Source of the DNA: Streptomyces sp. Edi2
GTDB lineage: Bacteria > Actinomycetota > Actinomycetes > Streptomycetales > Streptomycetaceae
Direction: 5' to 3'
NCBI RefSeq assembly: GCF_040253635.1
Contig: NZ_JBEJGX010000003.1
Coordinates: 248,001 to 312,000, forward strand
DNA: 64,000 bases
Of the stretch, positions 51,521-59,736 are shown piece by piece. Within the stretch, counting starts at the first letter, position 1; every line of letters starts with the position of its first letter. Position numbers and translations under genes: made by a program. The notes beneath the pieces were generated by a model. It had not been told where the DNA came from. It did not search any database and was given only the letters and a program-made list of their open reading frames with translations.

Positions 51521-52525
51521 TTACTTGGTGCCGACGACCAGAGAGACGGATGAGGGCAGTGCGATCCGCTCGACGGTCTTCAGGCCCGCCCCGGTGAGCC
51601 ACCCGGAGATCTCCGGCAGGCTGTAGGTGCGGTCGCCGGAGCAGGCGTACATCGCCAGGGAGAACGCCGCGTTGTGCTCGTCGAGCTGTTCGCCGCGGAC
51701 GTCTTCCAGCACCACGATCCGGCCCCCGGGCCGCAGCGCCTTCGCGGCCCGCGCGATCAGGTCCCGGTTCTCCTCGTCGGTGTGGTTGTGCACGATCTCG
51801 AAGAGGAAGACCACGTCATATCCGGTGCCGAGGTCGCCGGTCAGGAAGCTGCCGCGCTGGAGGCTGATCCGGTCGGCCAGCCCCGCCTTCTCGATCGCGG
51901 CTCCGGTGTCGGCAAGCGCCTCGGGCAGGTCGACGATGGTCGCGGAGAGTCCGGGGTGCCGTTCGCACATGGCCATCGCGTGCAGACCGTGCGAACCGCC
52001 CAGGTCCAGCAGGCGCCGCGCCCCCTCCGGCAGCGGCACGGCATCGACGATGGACTGCACCGTCAGACGCGACTTGACCCGCATGTACGCGGAGAAGTCC
52101 CGCCCGGCCTCGGGGTTATTGGCCCAGCGCTCCCACAGCGACCGGGCGGGCTTGCCGTCCCGTACGGCCTGCGGCAGATCCCACATGACGTTGGTGAGTT
52201 CATACGCCCACAGCAGTGCCGGGGTGAAGTCGTACTCGGCGTCCTTGCCCAGCCAGCGTTCGGCGAGCGGGCCGTTGCGGTAGCGCCCGTCCTCCAGGGT
52301 GAGCCAGCCCAGGACGGCGGCGACGTCGGCCACCGCGCGGGTGCCGTCCGTACTCGCGCCGATGGCCTTGGCCAGCTCGTCGAGGGTCTGGGGACCGCCC
52401 TCCTCCAGAGCGGTGAAGATGCCGAGCTTGGCGGCGGAGGTGAGCGCCGCGTAGCGGATGGTGGAACCGATCACCTCGTCGATCGGGTTGCCCGCCAGCT
52501 CGGCGTCGGTGGTGGTCTTGAACAT
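51521..52525 (-). CDS. O-methyltransferase, family 2 (acetylserotonin-type); first gene of the operon
   Basis: A 334-residue SAM-dependent small-molecule methyltransferase. The N-terminal dimerisation helix-turn domain has LGIFTALEEGGPQTLDELAKAIG; motif I is LLDLGGSHGLHAMAMC, with DLPEAL and FEIVHNHTDEENRDLI after it (catalytic His in HNH). GAGGAG lies upstream of ATG at 52525. It starts the leftward seven-gene operon; 29 bp separate it from the hemolysin-like gene. Substrate unknown. Confidence 0.9.
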   Translation of the reverse strand: MFKTTTDAELAGNPIDEVIGSTIRYAALTSAAKLGIFTALEEGGPQTLDELAKAIGASTDGTRAVADVAAVLGWLTLEDGRYRNGPLAERWLGKDAEYDFTPALLWAYELTNVMWDLPQAVRDGKPARSLWERWANNPEAGRDFSAYMRVKSRLTVQSIVDAVPLPEGARRLLDLGGSHGLHAMAMCERHPGLSATIVDLPEALADTGAAIEKAGLADRISLQRGSFLTGDLGTGYDVVFLFEIVHNHTDEENRDLIARAAKALRPGGRIVVLEDVRGEQLDEHNAAFSLAMYACSGDRTYSLPEISGWLTGAGLKTVERIALPSSVSLVVGTK

Positions 52526-53360
52526 GGCTGGTCTCCTCGGGATGGCAGGTGGCAACGGCCGCGCGGACGGCACGCGGCCAGGACATGCCGTGCTCACGGC
52601 GGCCCGCGGGCACGGTGCGGGTGATGGGGCTGCCGAACGGGGACGAGCTTCAGCCGGCCGGCCGGACCGGGGAGCGGATCCGTGTGGGGGGCGAACCGGC
52701 TCCGGCCGTGCCATGCGGGCGCGGCGGGGTGCCCCGCGCCGTGGCGGCCGTATTACTCCACGCCGTGGCGGCCGTGGTACTCCGCGCCGGTGGACGGGCC
52801 ACCGGGTGGGGTTTCGTTCCGGGCCCGGCCGCGGCGCACGATGACCCGTCCCGGCCGGATTCGGCATCTTCCGGCATCGCCATCGGGGCCGGCATCGGCG
52901 AAACCGCCGACCGGACGTCGCGGAACCCTCGGGTGTCGGGCCCGGTGGCGGCCTGCCGACTTCGGGTATGAGGCCGGTGCGGGGCCCGGCGGCGGTGTCT
53001 TCGGCGGGCGTGCGGTCGGGTGGGAAGGGTGCGGTGCAGGGGCGGGTGCTCAGGCGTGACGGCGCGATGCCGCGGCGCCGGCGCGTTCTCCCGGAACACG
53101 CCGGACCCGGCCGGCCCCGGACGGGAAGCGCCCAGGGCCGCACCTGAGCGGAGATCGGGGACCGCCACGGAATCCGCGACCGCGGTTGCGCCGCGAGCGC
53201 GCCATGCGACGGCCGCCCCGATCCCCCAGGCGTGACGGCTGAACGCTGCGCCCCGGGTTGCCCTCGGACCGCACGTCCGCGTGCGGCGCCACGGCCATCT
53301 GACGGCAGTTCATCGGGTCCCCCTCCCGGGCACAGCGGCCTCCGTACGCGTCGTGGACGG
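52526..53360. other. Long intergenic region upstream of the seven-gene operon
   Basis: 835 bp without a convincing gene. It should carry the operon promoter. GTGGCGGCCGTATTACTCCA-type 24-bp repeat copies lie at 52741-52764 and 52765-52788 (three mismatches). A plus-strand frame from GTG 52682, after GGGGAG, reads a Trp/Tyr/Pro-rich repeat PWRPYYSTPWRPWYSAP; this may be chance. Nothing else is evident. Confidence 0.5.
52741..52788. repeat. Imperfect 24-bp tandem repeat
   Basis: Two adjacent 24-bp units, each opening with GTGGCGGCCGT and with TACTCC at the same offset, differ at three positions. In one frame they encode WRP-Y/W-YS repeats. Confidence 0.6.
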
Positions 53361-53972
53361 TCAGGCGGAGACCTCATCGAACCCGACGGCCGCCCGGCCC
53401 GCCACGTGCACATGGGCGGTCTCGGCGATCCGGCGGCCGAGTGCCTCGGCCGTACGCAGATCGCTGGCACAGGGGGTGACGTCGGCCCCCTCGTCGTTGT
53501 TGGACTGCGACATGGCACCCAGCCAGCTGCCGAGCCGGTTGAGGTCCTCGGGGCTGCCGGAGGAGGTGTTCCAGCCGCCGTACTCGGCGAGACCGACCCA
53601 GATCATGCCGTGCTGGGCGGCGAACAGCGTGATGTCGATCAGCGCGTTGAGCTTGTCGCCCGCCATGTTGCCGCTGTTGGTGAAGCCACCCGCGATCTTG
53701 TTCTTCCAGCGCATGTTGTCGCCCCAGACCTGGCTGGTGGCCTCGACGAATGCGCGGAAGACGGCGCTGCTGCCGCCCATGTAGGTCGGCGTGCCGAAGA
53801 TCAGGGCGTCGGACTCCTGCAGCACCTCCCACAGTTCGTCGTTCAGCTCGGCGAGGGAGACCAGGCGTACCTGAGTGTCGGGAACCTTCTCCGCACCGGC
53901 CGCGACGGCCGCCGCCTGCTTTGCGGTGTGGCCGTATCCACTGTGGTACGCCACCGCAACCTTGATCTGCAT
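53361..53972 (-). CDS. NAD(P)H:quinone oxidoreductase-like flavodoxin (WrbA family)
   Basis: A 203-residue flavodoxin-fold protein. VAVAYHSGYGHTAKQA is the FMN phosphate loop, FGTPTYMGG the ring-binding segment, and LAEYGGWNTSSG the late loop. GGGAG precedes the ATG at 53972. It should reduce quinones two electrons at a time with NAD(P)H. It has its own AAAGCTTT-type operators upstream, resembling those at the MarR locus. Redox stress control is an inference. Confidence 0.88.
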   Translation of the reverse strand: MQIKVAVAYHSGYGHTAKQAAAVAAGAEKVPDTQVRLVSLAELNDELWEVLQESDALIFGTPTYMGGSSAVFRAFVEATSQVWGDNMRWKNKIAGGFTNSGNMAGDKLNALIDITLFAAQHGMIWVGLAEYGGWNTSSGSPEDLNRLGSWLGAMSQSNNDEGADVTPCASDLRTAEALGRRIAETAHVHVAGRAAVGFDEVSA

Positions 53973-54005
53973 GCTTCTCCCCCACCCGGGATCAATACGA
54001 TGTTT

Positions 54006-54037
54006 AGCTTTCACTAAAGCTGTTCAGAAAGCTTTAG
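54006..54037. promoter_or_regulatory. Operator cluster AGCTTT/AAAGCT upstream of the WrbA-like gene
   Basis: AGCTTT (54006-54011) and AAAGCT (54016-54021) form one dyad. CTAAAGCT (54014-54021) and AGCTTTAG (54030-54037) form a second with an 8-bp spacer, and AAAGCTTT lies at 54028-54035. All are within 66 bp of the start at 53972. They match the repeats at 45102-45158 beside the MarR gene. Confidence 0.6.
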
Positions 54038-54458
54038 GTGCCGGTTACGCTATCCATGCCCGCACGCCCAAGGCAAGCGACTCCGGACAACACCCTGAAA
54101 AGAACAGGTAAACCGGCAGGTCGGAATAGTTCACCCGGCCACCTCGCCTTCCGTCCTCCGAGCCCGCGCGCGAGGCGGCCAGACACCCCGGGGGCACCGA
54201 CACCTTCGATGGGCGGCGAAAACGGACACCGGGACACACATTGCGGCCAGGCGCACAGGGGCCTGGTTGCTGAACACTGGCGCTTCGTCAAATGATTTTG
54301 CAGCCGGGACACTTCGCCGCGGGTAACCCAAAGCAACCTCGCTTGCGCAGCGATGTGACGCGCGTCACATCGCCCCGTGTCATACGGCGAAGCGGCCTCA
54401 TCCGTGTGCAGGGTGACGGGCCCACGAGGGGCCCGCCGCTACGGGGAAAGGACATCAC
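54038..54458. other. Intergenic region with a Crp-type site
   Basis: 421 bp between the WrbA-like gene and the small secreted protein. The one clear element is the palindrome at 54350. The rest shows no gene or repeat that I can support. Confidence 0.5.
54350..54373. promoter_or_regulatory. Perfect 24-bp palindrome containing a Crp-type site
   Basis: GCGATGTGACGC (54350-54361) is followed by its exact complement (54362-54373). The core GTGACGCGCGTCAC fits the published Streptomyces Crp consensus GTG-N6-GNCAC and the general CRP half TGTGA. It lies 85 bp before the small secreted protein start at 54459, an activator position. Confidence 0.72.
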
Positions 54459-54755
54459 GTGCGTAACAGGCGAATTTTCACCACTGCGCTCGCTGCCGCC
54501 GCGCTCACGGTCATCGGACTGGGCGGCGCCGCTCAGGCACACGCCGCCACCGGGACCGAGGCGGCACCGGCCGCCGTCCACCTCCAGACCAAGCCGATGG
54601 ACGGCCCGCCCGGAACCGTGTGGACCGGCAAGAAGTTCTGGACCCTCGGCGGCTGCCAGGCGGCGGGCACCGACCTGGTCAGCAGCGGCAAGTGGGCCGA
54701 CCCCTTCTGCGACGGCTCGGGCCTCCAGTGGGACCTGTGGGCCCGGCCTCTGTAA
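54459..54755 (+). CDS. Small secreted protein
   Basis: 98 residues with GTG start; AAAGGAC lies 5-11 bp upstream. Signal RRIFTTALAAAALTVIGLGG ends at AQAHA (about residue 28). The mature part has two Cys (GGCQAAG and FCDGSG) that could pair, and many Trp and Gly. No family recognised. The Crp-type palindrome at 54350 probably controls it. Confidence 0.78.
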   Translation: MRNRRIFTTALAAAALTVIGLGGAAQAHAATGTEAAPAAVHLQTKPMDGPPGTVWTGKKFWTLGGCQAAGTDLVSSGKWADPFCDGSGLQWDLWARPL

Positions 54756-54829
54756 GCCGTCCGCCGATGCCGGCGGCTCAGGGGTAGTCGCAGACAGCAA
54801 ATCCGAACCGGGCGGTCCGTCCCGCGCAA

Positions 54830-55005
54830 GTCCGCGGTCACGGGGGAGGCGGCCGCCCGGTAACGAGGGGGAACGGCCGCCCGGCCGGTCACGAGGGGGA
54901 CGGCCGGGCGGCCAGGACGGACAGTCGGGGCCAGAAAGCACAGTCGGGGAGTCAGGAGGGACAGCCGTGGGGCCAGGACCGACAGTCGGGGCCAAGAGCG
55001 GACGT
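54830..55005. repeat. Degenerate short repeats
   Basis: ACGAGGGGGA-ACGGCC units occur at about 54863-54880 and 54891-54910, and GACAGTCGGGGCCA occurs near 54920 and again near 54980. The 277-bp gap 54756-55032 holds only these repeats; no gene seen. Confidence 0.45.
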
Positions 55006-55032
55006 CCACTCACGCCGGGTGAGAATGACGGC

Positions 55033-55362
55033 ATGACACGTACGACGGTCGTCAATCTCAAGGGCCACCGGGACGACCCGGAGTACGCCGACGTGGTCTA
55101 CGTAGGGCGTGCGATGCACCGGGGCGGCTGGCACCTCCCGGCGTCACCACTGGCCAGTCCATTCCGCCCGGGCCGGGACGGGTCCCGCGCGGAGGTGCTG
55201 GCGAAGTACCGCGCCTACCTGCTGGAGCGCCCTGACCTGCTCGCGCTCCTGCCCGCACTGCGCGGATGCCGGCTCGGCTGCTGGTGCGTCCCGGAGCCCT
55301 GCCACGCCCAGGTGATTGCCGAGATCGCCGACGCGACGGAGATCGCCGACTCGACGGAGTGA
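55033..55362 (+). CDS. DUF4326-domain protein
   Basis: 109 residues. VVYVGRAMHRGG, ASPLASPFRPGRDGS and ALRGCRLGCWCVPEPCH match DUF4326, in which the CWC.P..CH end may bind a metal. These small proteins occur in phages and actinobacteria, with unknown function. Weak GAGAATG upstream of the ATG at 55033. Confidence 0.8.
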   Translation: MTRTTVVNLKGHRDDPEYADVVYVGRAMHRGGWHLPASPLASPFRPGRDGSRAEVLAKYRAYLLERPDLLALLPALRGCRLGCWCVPEPCHAQVIAEIADATEIADSTE

Positions 55363-55434
55363 ACCGAGTGAGGAGCCCTGCGGGAAGCGGAGGGGGCGGC
55401 CGGGCTCGCCGGCTCGGCGAAGCCCGGCTCCTGG

Positions 55435-55830
55435 TCACCCCCAGGGGCCTGCGGCACCAGCGGGAATGTGCGCAAGGGCCGCGCTCGACACGCGATACCG
55501 GCCGTTCGGCACTTCGCCGAGGGTGACATGGACGGTCAGGGGGCCCGCCCACTCATATCCGCGCTCGGCGGCGTGCCGGTCCAGCACATCGGTCAGATGC
55601 CGCCCCACCTGCCCGCCGCGTGCGGCCAGTTCATCGTGCACCCTGTGTGCGAGCTCGACGGTGTAGTCATTGGGCACGAGGACGCGGCTCTCACTGCAGA
55701 CGACCGCGTGCTCATCGCACTCCTGACGTAGTGCGTCGAAGAGCTGAACCGGGTCGGTCCGGAAAACCTTGGCCAGCAGCGCACGCTCGCATTCCTCCAC
55801 CACACGTTCCCAACGCATCAGCCATCCCAT
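55435..55830 (-). CDS. Stand-alone FhaA N-terminal (DUF3662) domain protein
   Basis: 131 residues resembling the N-terminal domain of actinobacterial FhaA: ERALLAKVFRTDPVQLFDALRQECDEHA, VLVPNDYTVELA, and YEWAGPLTVHVTLGE. FhaA proteins normally carry a C-terminal FHA domain that binds phosphothreonine; here the chain ends without it. Start at 55830 is by similarity; its ribosome site is weak. It might compete with FhaA, in cell-wall control by PknB-type kinases (inference). Confidence 0.72.
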   Translation of the reverse strand: MGWLMRWERVVEECERALLAKVFRTDPVQLFDALRQECDEHAVVCSESRVLVPNDYTVELAHRVHDELAARGGQVGRHLTDVLDRHAAERGYEWAGPLTVHVTLGEVPNGRYRVSSAALAHIPAGAAGPWG

Positions 55831-56002
55831 GGAGATCGTCTGCCCTGGGACGGGGTGCGCATGCAGGCCTGGTGTCGGCCCTGGCTCGCCGGAGGCCCGC
55901 AGGAGACCAGGTCGCGGGCCAGGATCGGCACCAGGCCCTCCGGCCACCAGGAAATTCCTTGGCCCCTCTTGCGCGGACAGTCACAATGAACGGGTGCCGA
56001 TC

Positions 56003-56569
56003 ATGACCTTCCCGGAACCCGGTGTCCCGCCCGCGCTGCGTACGCAGGTGGCGGAGCTACGGGACGAGGCCTGGCCCCCGGACTCCGCTTCGGCGCCCGG
56101 TACGTTCGCCCACGACCCGGCCTTGCAGCCGGTCTCGATGCTGCTCGTGGACGGTGCCACGGTGCTCGCCGCACTGGACATCCTCACCAAGCAGATCGTC
56201 CATGACGGCGAGCGCTACCGGGCCGCGGGGCTGAGCACGGTGGTGACCCGTGGCTCCGCCCGCGGCCAGGGCCATGGTCGCCGTCTGGTGACGGCCGCTC
56301 ACGAGGCCATGGCAGCAAGCGGCCCGGACCTCGGCCTGTTCACCTGCGACCGCCCGCTTCAGCCCTTCTACGAAAGCGCGGGCTGGCATCATCTGCCCGG
56401 CGCGGTGCTGATCGGCGGGACGCCCCTGGCCCCGTTCCCCAGTGACCGCCCCGGCTTCGACAAGGTCACCATGGCCGACTTCTTCTCGCCCCGGAGCCGG
56501 CGGCACCGCTCCGCCTTCCCGCACTCCCGCATCGCGTTGTACCCGGGCGAGATCGACAAGCTCTGGTGA
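56003..56569 (+). CDS. GNAT-family acetyltransferase
   Basis: A 188-residue acetyltransferase. Acetyl-CoA loop: TRGSARGQGHGRRLVTAAHEA, with a RGQGHG core, and PFYESAGWHHLPG is the late GNAT strand. GTG at 55994 is an alternative start. The last 25 residues (RRHRSAFPHSRIAL) are basic. Substrate unknown. Close to the FhaA-like gene but divergent. Confidence 0.82.
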   Translation: MTFPEPGVPPALRTQVAELRDEAWPPDSASAPGTFAHDPALQPVSMLLVDGATVLAALDILTKQIVHDGERYRAAGLSTVVTRGSARGQGHGRRLVTAAHEAMAASGPDLGLFTCDRPLQPFYESAGWHHLPGAVLIGGTPLAPFPSDRPGFDKVTMADFFSPRSRRHRSAFPHSRIALYPGEIDKLW

Positions 56570-57129
56570 TTCCTCATGACGAGGGAGCGCCCGGGCTCAC
56601 CGCATGTCCGCGCCGTGCCTGGCTCAGCAGTTCCCGGCCGCGGCGCGTCTCCGCGGCGGCGACGGACCGCTCGGCCTCCCGGCCGCTGCGGGCGCAGGGG
56701 GTGTGGGCGAGCACCTTGACCCCACCATCGCGGCGGTGCCGAGCACCAGGGTGAGGATGACGACAGCGCTCTGATCCGGCGCCGGGTCCACATGCTCGCG
56801 CTCCGCGGGCATACTGCCGGCAGAATGCCCGCGGACGGCAGCGCAGACGGTGACCCCGAATCCGGACAAGTGGGCCTGACAGCAGGCGGGTTGTCCCTCT
56901 CCGAGTCCGAAGAACCGCTGCAGCAGACTGCCGCTGAACAGCGCGTCGAAGGCTACCCCGGCAACCAGGGTGGGCCACAGCGGAACGCCGCCGACTGGGC
57001 GGGGGCGCCGGGGGGGTACGACGTCGCGGCGTCATACGCGCACGGAACCCGCGCCGCTCGACGAACCGAGGGAAAACCTCCAAAACCACCCTGCCAACAC
57101 TGTGCCCGCCGAAACGATCACAGGGAGGT
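56570..57129. other. Intergenic region with possible decayed coding sequence
   Basis: 560 bp with no intact gene. On the minus strand, 56690-57000 reads a protein-like hydrophobic frame (LWPTLVAGVAFDALFSGSLL and VVILTLVLGTAAM) with no start or family match, so it may be a membrane protein remnant. An 11-bp hairpin lies at 56802-56835 (TCCGCGGGCAT with its complement). Confidence 0.35.
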
Positions 57130-57216
57130 ATGGAGGCGCAGACTGGCAGACGCGGTACGTGCTCCGGTGGCGGCCGCTTCTCCTCCGCGACCAACTGGTC
57201 GAACCGGACGAACTGA
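57130..57216 (+). CDS. 28-residue leader ORF coupled to fabV
   Basis: An ATG at 57130 sits directly after AGGGAGGT and starts a 28-codon frame ending in TGA at 57214-57216. The stop codon lies in TGAAGGAC, the ribosome site of fabV, whose ATG is 13 bp downstream. Close stop/ribosome-site overlap suggests translational coupling or attenuation-type control. Sequence is Gly/Ser/Thr-rich, with no recognised family. Expression is not shown. Confidence 0.45.
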   Translation: MEAQTGRRGTCSGGGRFSSATNWSNRTN

Positions 57217-57228
57217 AGGACGTGCGTC

Positions 57229-58437
57229 ATGAGCGAACGTGTCATCACCCCGCGCAGCCGCGGATTCCTCTTCCTCGACTCCCATCCGGCCGGCTGCGAG
57301 CGCCTGGTGCAGGAGATGTGGCAGGCCACCCCCTCGCCCACCCATGTCCCTGGCGACGCTCCGGTGGCACTCGTCGTCGGCTCCTCGGCCGGCTACGGGC
57401 TCGCCGCGATGATCGCCGGCCTCGCCCGGACGGGGATCCGCGGCATCGGCGTCTGCTTCGAGAAGGCCCCCACCGAGCGCCGTACCGCCACGGCCGGCTG
57501 GTACCGCACCGCTGCCACCGCTGAACTCGCCCGCCGGCACGGCCAGGAGATGGTGTTCCTCAACGGCGACGCGTTCTCCGACGAGATGAAGGAGCAGGTC
57601 GCCGATCTCCTCCGACAACGATTCGGCCGACTGGACCACCTGATCTACTCGGTTGCCGCCCCTCGGCGCACCGACCCGGAGACCGGTGCCGCCTACGCCT
57701 CGGTCCTCAAGCCCATCGGCGAGCCGTACCGCACCAAGACCCTCGTCTTCGACGCTGACGGAACTCCGGAGGTCAAGGAGGTGGAAACCCCGCCGGCCAA
57801 GGACGACGACATCGAGCAGACCGTGGCGGTGATGGGTGGCGCGGACTGGGAACGGTGGGTCGACCACCTCGCCGACCGCGGCCTGCTCGCCGACGGATTC
57901 ACCACGGCCGCCCTGTCGTACATCGGCTCCCCCCTGACGGACGGGATCTACCGGCAGGGGACCATCGGCGCCGCCAAGTCCCACCTCGAAGCGACCGCCC
58001 GCACGCTCGACGAGCGCCTGGACAAGCTGGTCGGCGGCCGCGCGGTGACCTCCGTCAACGGCGCGGCGGTCACCCAGTCCTCCACCGCCATTCCCGGCAT
58101 CGCCCTCTACGTCGGCCTGCTGCGCGGCGCGCTCGGCGAGGGAATGGTGCCGCCGATCGCCCAGTTGGCCGACCTGTGGGACCAACTGACCGGTGTCCGG
58201 CCGCTCGACACCGATGAGGACGGCAGGGTCCGGCTCGACGGCTGGGAACTCAACAGCGCGGTCCAGGCCGCCGTCACCGAAAGGTGGGAGTCGGCCACCA
58301 CCGAGACGATCGCCCGGCTCGCCGACCTCGACTGGTTCCACGCCGAGGTCCAGCGCCTCTACGGTTTCGCGGTACCGGGCATCGACTACGCGGCCCCGAC
58401 CACGATTCAGGTTCCCTGGCCGGACGCCACGTCCTGA
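57229..58437 (+). CDS. fabV: Enoyl-[ACP] / trans-2-enoyl-CoA reductase FabV
   Basis: A 402-residue FabV-type reductase, near the family norm of about 400. VVGSSAGYGLA is the NADH loop, YSVAAPRR the segment after strand 4, and SYIGSPLTDGIYRQGTIGAAK has the catalytic Tyr and Lys spaced as Y-x8-K family style. It reduces trans-2-enoyl-ACP or -CoA with NADH in fatty acid elongation, and FabV enzymes resist triclosan. Most actinobacteria use FabI/InhA, so this is probably a second ENR. GAAGGAC precedes the ATG. Confidence 0.92.
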   Translation: MSERVITPRSRGFLFLDSHPAGCERLVQEMWQATPSPTHVPGDAPVALVVGSSAGYGLAAMIAGLARTGIRGIGVCFEKAPTERRTATAGWYRTAATAELARRHGQEMVFLNGDAFSDEMKEQVADLLRQRFGRLDHLIYSVAAPRRTDPETGAAYASVLKPIGEPYRTKTLVFDADGTPEVKEVETPPAKDDDIEQTVAVMGGADWERWVDHLADRGLLADGFTTAALSYIGSPLTDGIYRQGTIGAAKSHLEATARTLDERLDKLVGGRAVTSVNGAAVTQSSTAIPGIALYVGLLRGALGEGMVPPIAQLADLWDQLTGVRPLDTDEDGRVRLDGWELNSAVQAAVTERWESATTETIARLADLDWFHAEVQRLYGFAVPGIDYAAPTTIQVPWPDATS

Positions 58438-58780
58438 CCGACTCCGGGTGGACGAGAGAGTGCGCGCTTCGTGTGGAAATCCCGCCGCGGCAAGGGCACT
58501 TTCCTCTGCTGACGGGCGGGGCCGGAGGGGGGCACCATGGCGCGATTCCCGGCTTGCGCGGCGCATTCGATTCCGTCATCAAGGAATTCGAGTGGAGGAC
58601 CGTTGGCCGCCGAGGCTGCCGACTCCCTCATACGGACGATCGGGCGGTCCATCGGTATCGACGGCAGTGATCGCGATCGCGATATCCACCGCGTCTCGCA
58701 TCGCGCATCTCATATCTCCGGGGATCGACCGGTCAAGCTCTCAATCCGGGCGGTCCGCCGCGCCAGACCGCTTCGCGCAC
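58438..58780. other. Intergenic region after fabV
   Basis: 343 bp without a convincing gene. A run GATCGCGATCGCGAT near 58668-58682 is a small dyad. No promoter is evident, and the two flanking genes converge. Confidence 0.4.
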
Positions 58781-58806
58781 AGGCCGTGGCTCATCGGCCA
58801 CGGCCT
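58781..58806. terminator. Hairpin terminator
   Basis: AGGCCGTGGC (58781-58790) pairs exactly with GCCACGGCCT (58797-58806); 10-bp stem, 6-nt loop, just past the end of the HATPase gene. Confidence 0.6.
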
Positions 58807-58812
58807 GGCCGG

Positions 58813-59250
58813 TCACGGTGCGTCGCGCCCCTGACAGGGAATGACCGCCGTCACGGTTTTACCGGCGAGCTCTTGCTTGATCTCTACGCTGCTGGCGATG
58901 CGGCAGACCATCGACCATCCAAAACCGCCGCCCTCACCGCTGACATCCGGGGTGCGGGGGCGAGGGAGGACCGGGCTGGCGTCGCCCACGTCAACCACCA
59001 CCGATTCCGGGCCCGCCCGCAGCCGCAGCGTGCACGTCTTTCCGCCCGCGTGCCGCACCGCATTGGTCACCAGCTCGGAGACGACCAGGATCACCGCCTC
59101 TTTGGTCTCCCTTTCCGTGGCGGGCTCCATTTGTTCCAGGAAGGTGGCGGCAAGGTGGCGTGCGGGTCCGACAGCCTCGGACCGGCAATCAAGTTGAAGC
59201 TCCAGCACCGGCGACGCCGTCATGGTGCGAGGAGCCTCGGCGGTGCTCAT
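58813..59250 (-). CDS. ATP-binding anti-sigma/serine-kinase-like protein (RsbW type)
   Basis: A 145-residue HATPase_c_2 protein of the Streptomyces RsbW/SpoIIAB group. The N box is VSELVTNAVRHAGG; G1 is VDVGDAS; the G2-like GEGGGFGWSMV follows. The start at 59250 has GAGGTGAG upstream. Such proteins phosphorylate an anti-anti-sigma partner or bind a sigma factor. No such partner lies beside it. Role in stress or development is an inference. Confidence 0.87.
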   Translation of the reverse strand: MSTAEAPRTMTASPVLELQLDCRSEAVGPARHLAATFLEQMEPATERETKEAVILVVSELVTNAVRHAGGKTCTLRLRAGPESVVVDVGDASPVLPRPRTPDVSGEGGGFGWSMVCRIASSVEIKQELAGKTVTAVIPCQGRDAP

Positions 59251-59736
59251 GATAAAGCTCACCTCATATCGCGTCGTCTTGCCTTCAGGCCGGAAAGAGT
59301 TCCCTCTTCCCGGGCTACCAACCACAATTTTCCGAGGTCGGACGAAATGGTTAGCTCGCCCTGGCGGCGAAAAGCCGGCCTCGCATCCGTCCCGAGCGGA
59401 CAAGGAAAAGCGGAGCGGTGTGGAACACCTCACGCCACCTCGGCAACCGGACGGCCAGGACGGTCACCGCCATGGCCATGAGGCCTGCCGCACACCGTCG
59501 GCGCCGAAATGATCAGCGCGAGAAGCGGCGTCGGCAAAAGCGGAACCACCGTCATCATCCTCCGGACAGTCGCGTGCCCGCATCCGCCGCAAACAATCGG
59601 ACATTACCCCTGTTTGCTTCACGGGCCGATGGGTACGGGCCGGTCTCGCCGTCGGCTATCGCGCCGGGCCCGGCACCGACCGGCGATCGCCTCTCCATCA
59701 ATACAGGCAAATGCGGACATAAATCTCTATATGCCC
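59251..59736. other. Intergenic region upstream of the HATPase gene
   Basis: 486 bp, AT-richer than its surroundings near 59265-59365 (CACAATTTTCCGAGG). It should hold the HATPase promoter. The remainder up to the CPBP stop shows no supportable gene. Confidence 0.4.

Noticed and set aside
52549..52971. 140-codon plus-strand frame upstream of the operon
   Set aside because: Low-complexity Ala/Gly/Arg sequence without a recognised domain.
57118..58566. Long minus-strand frame opposite fabV
   Set aside because: Shadow of FabV; no start with ribosome site and no family features.
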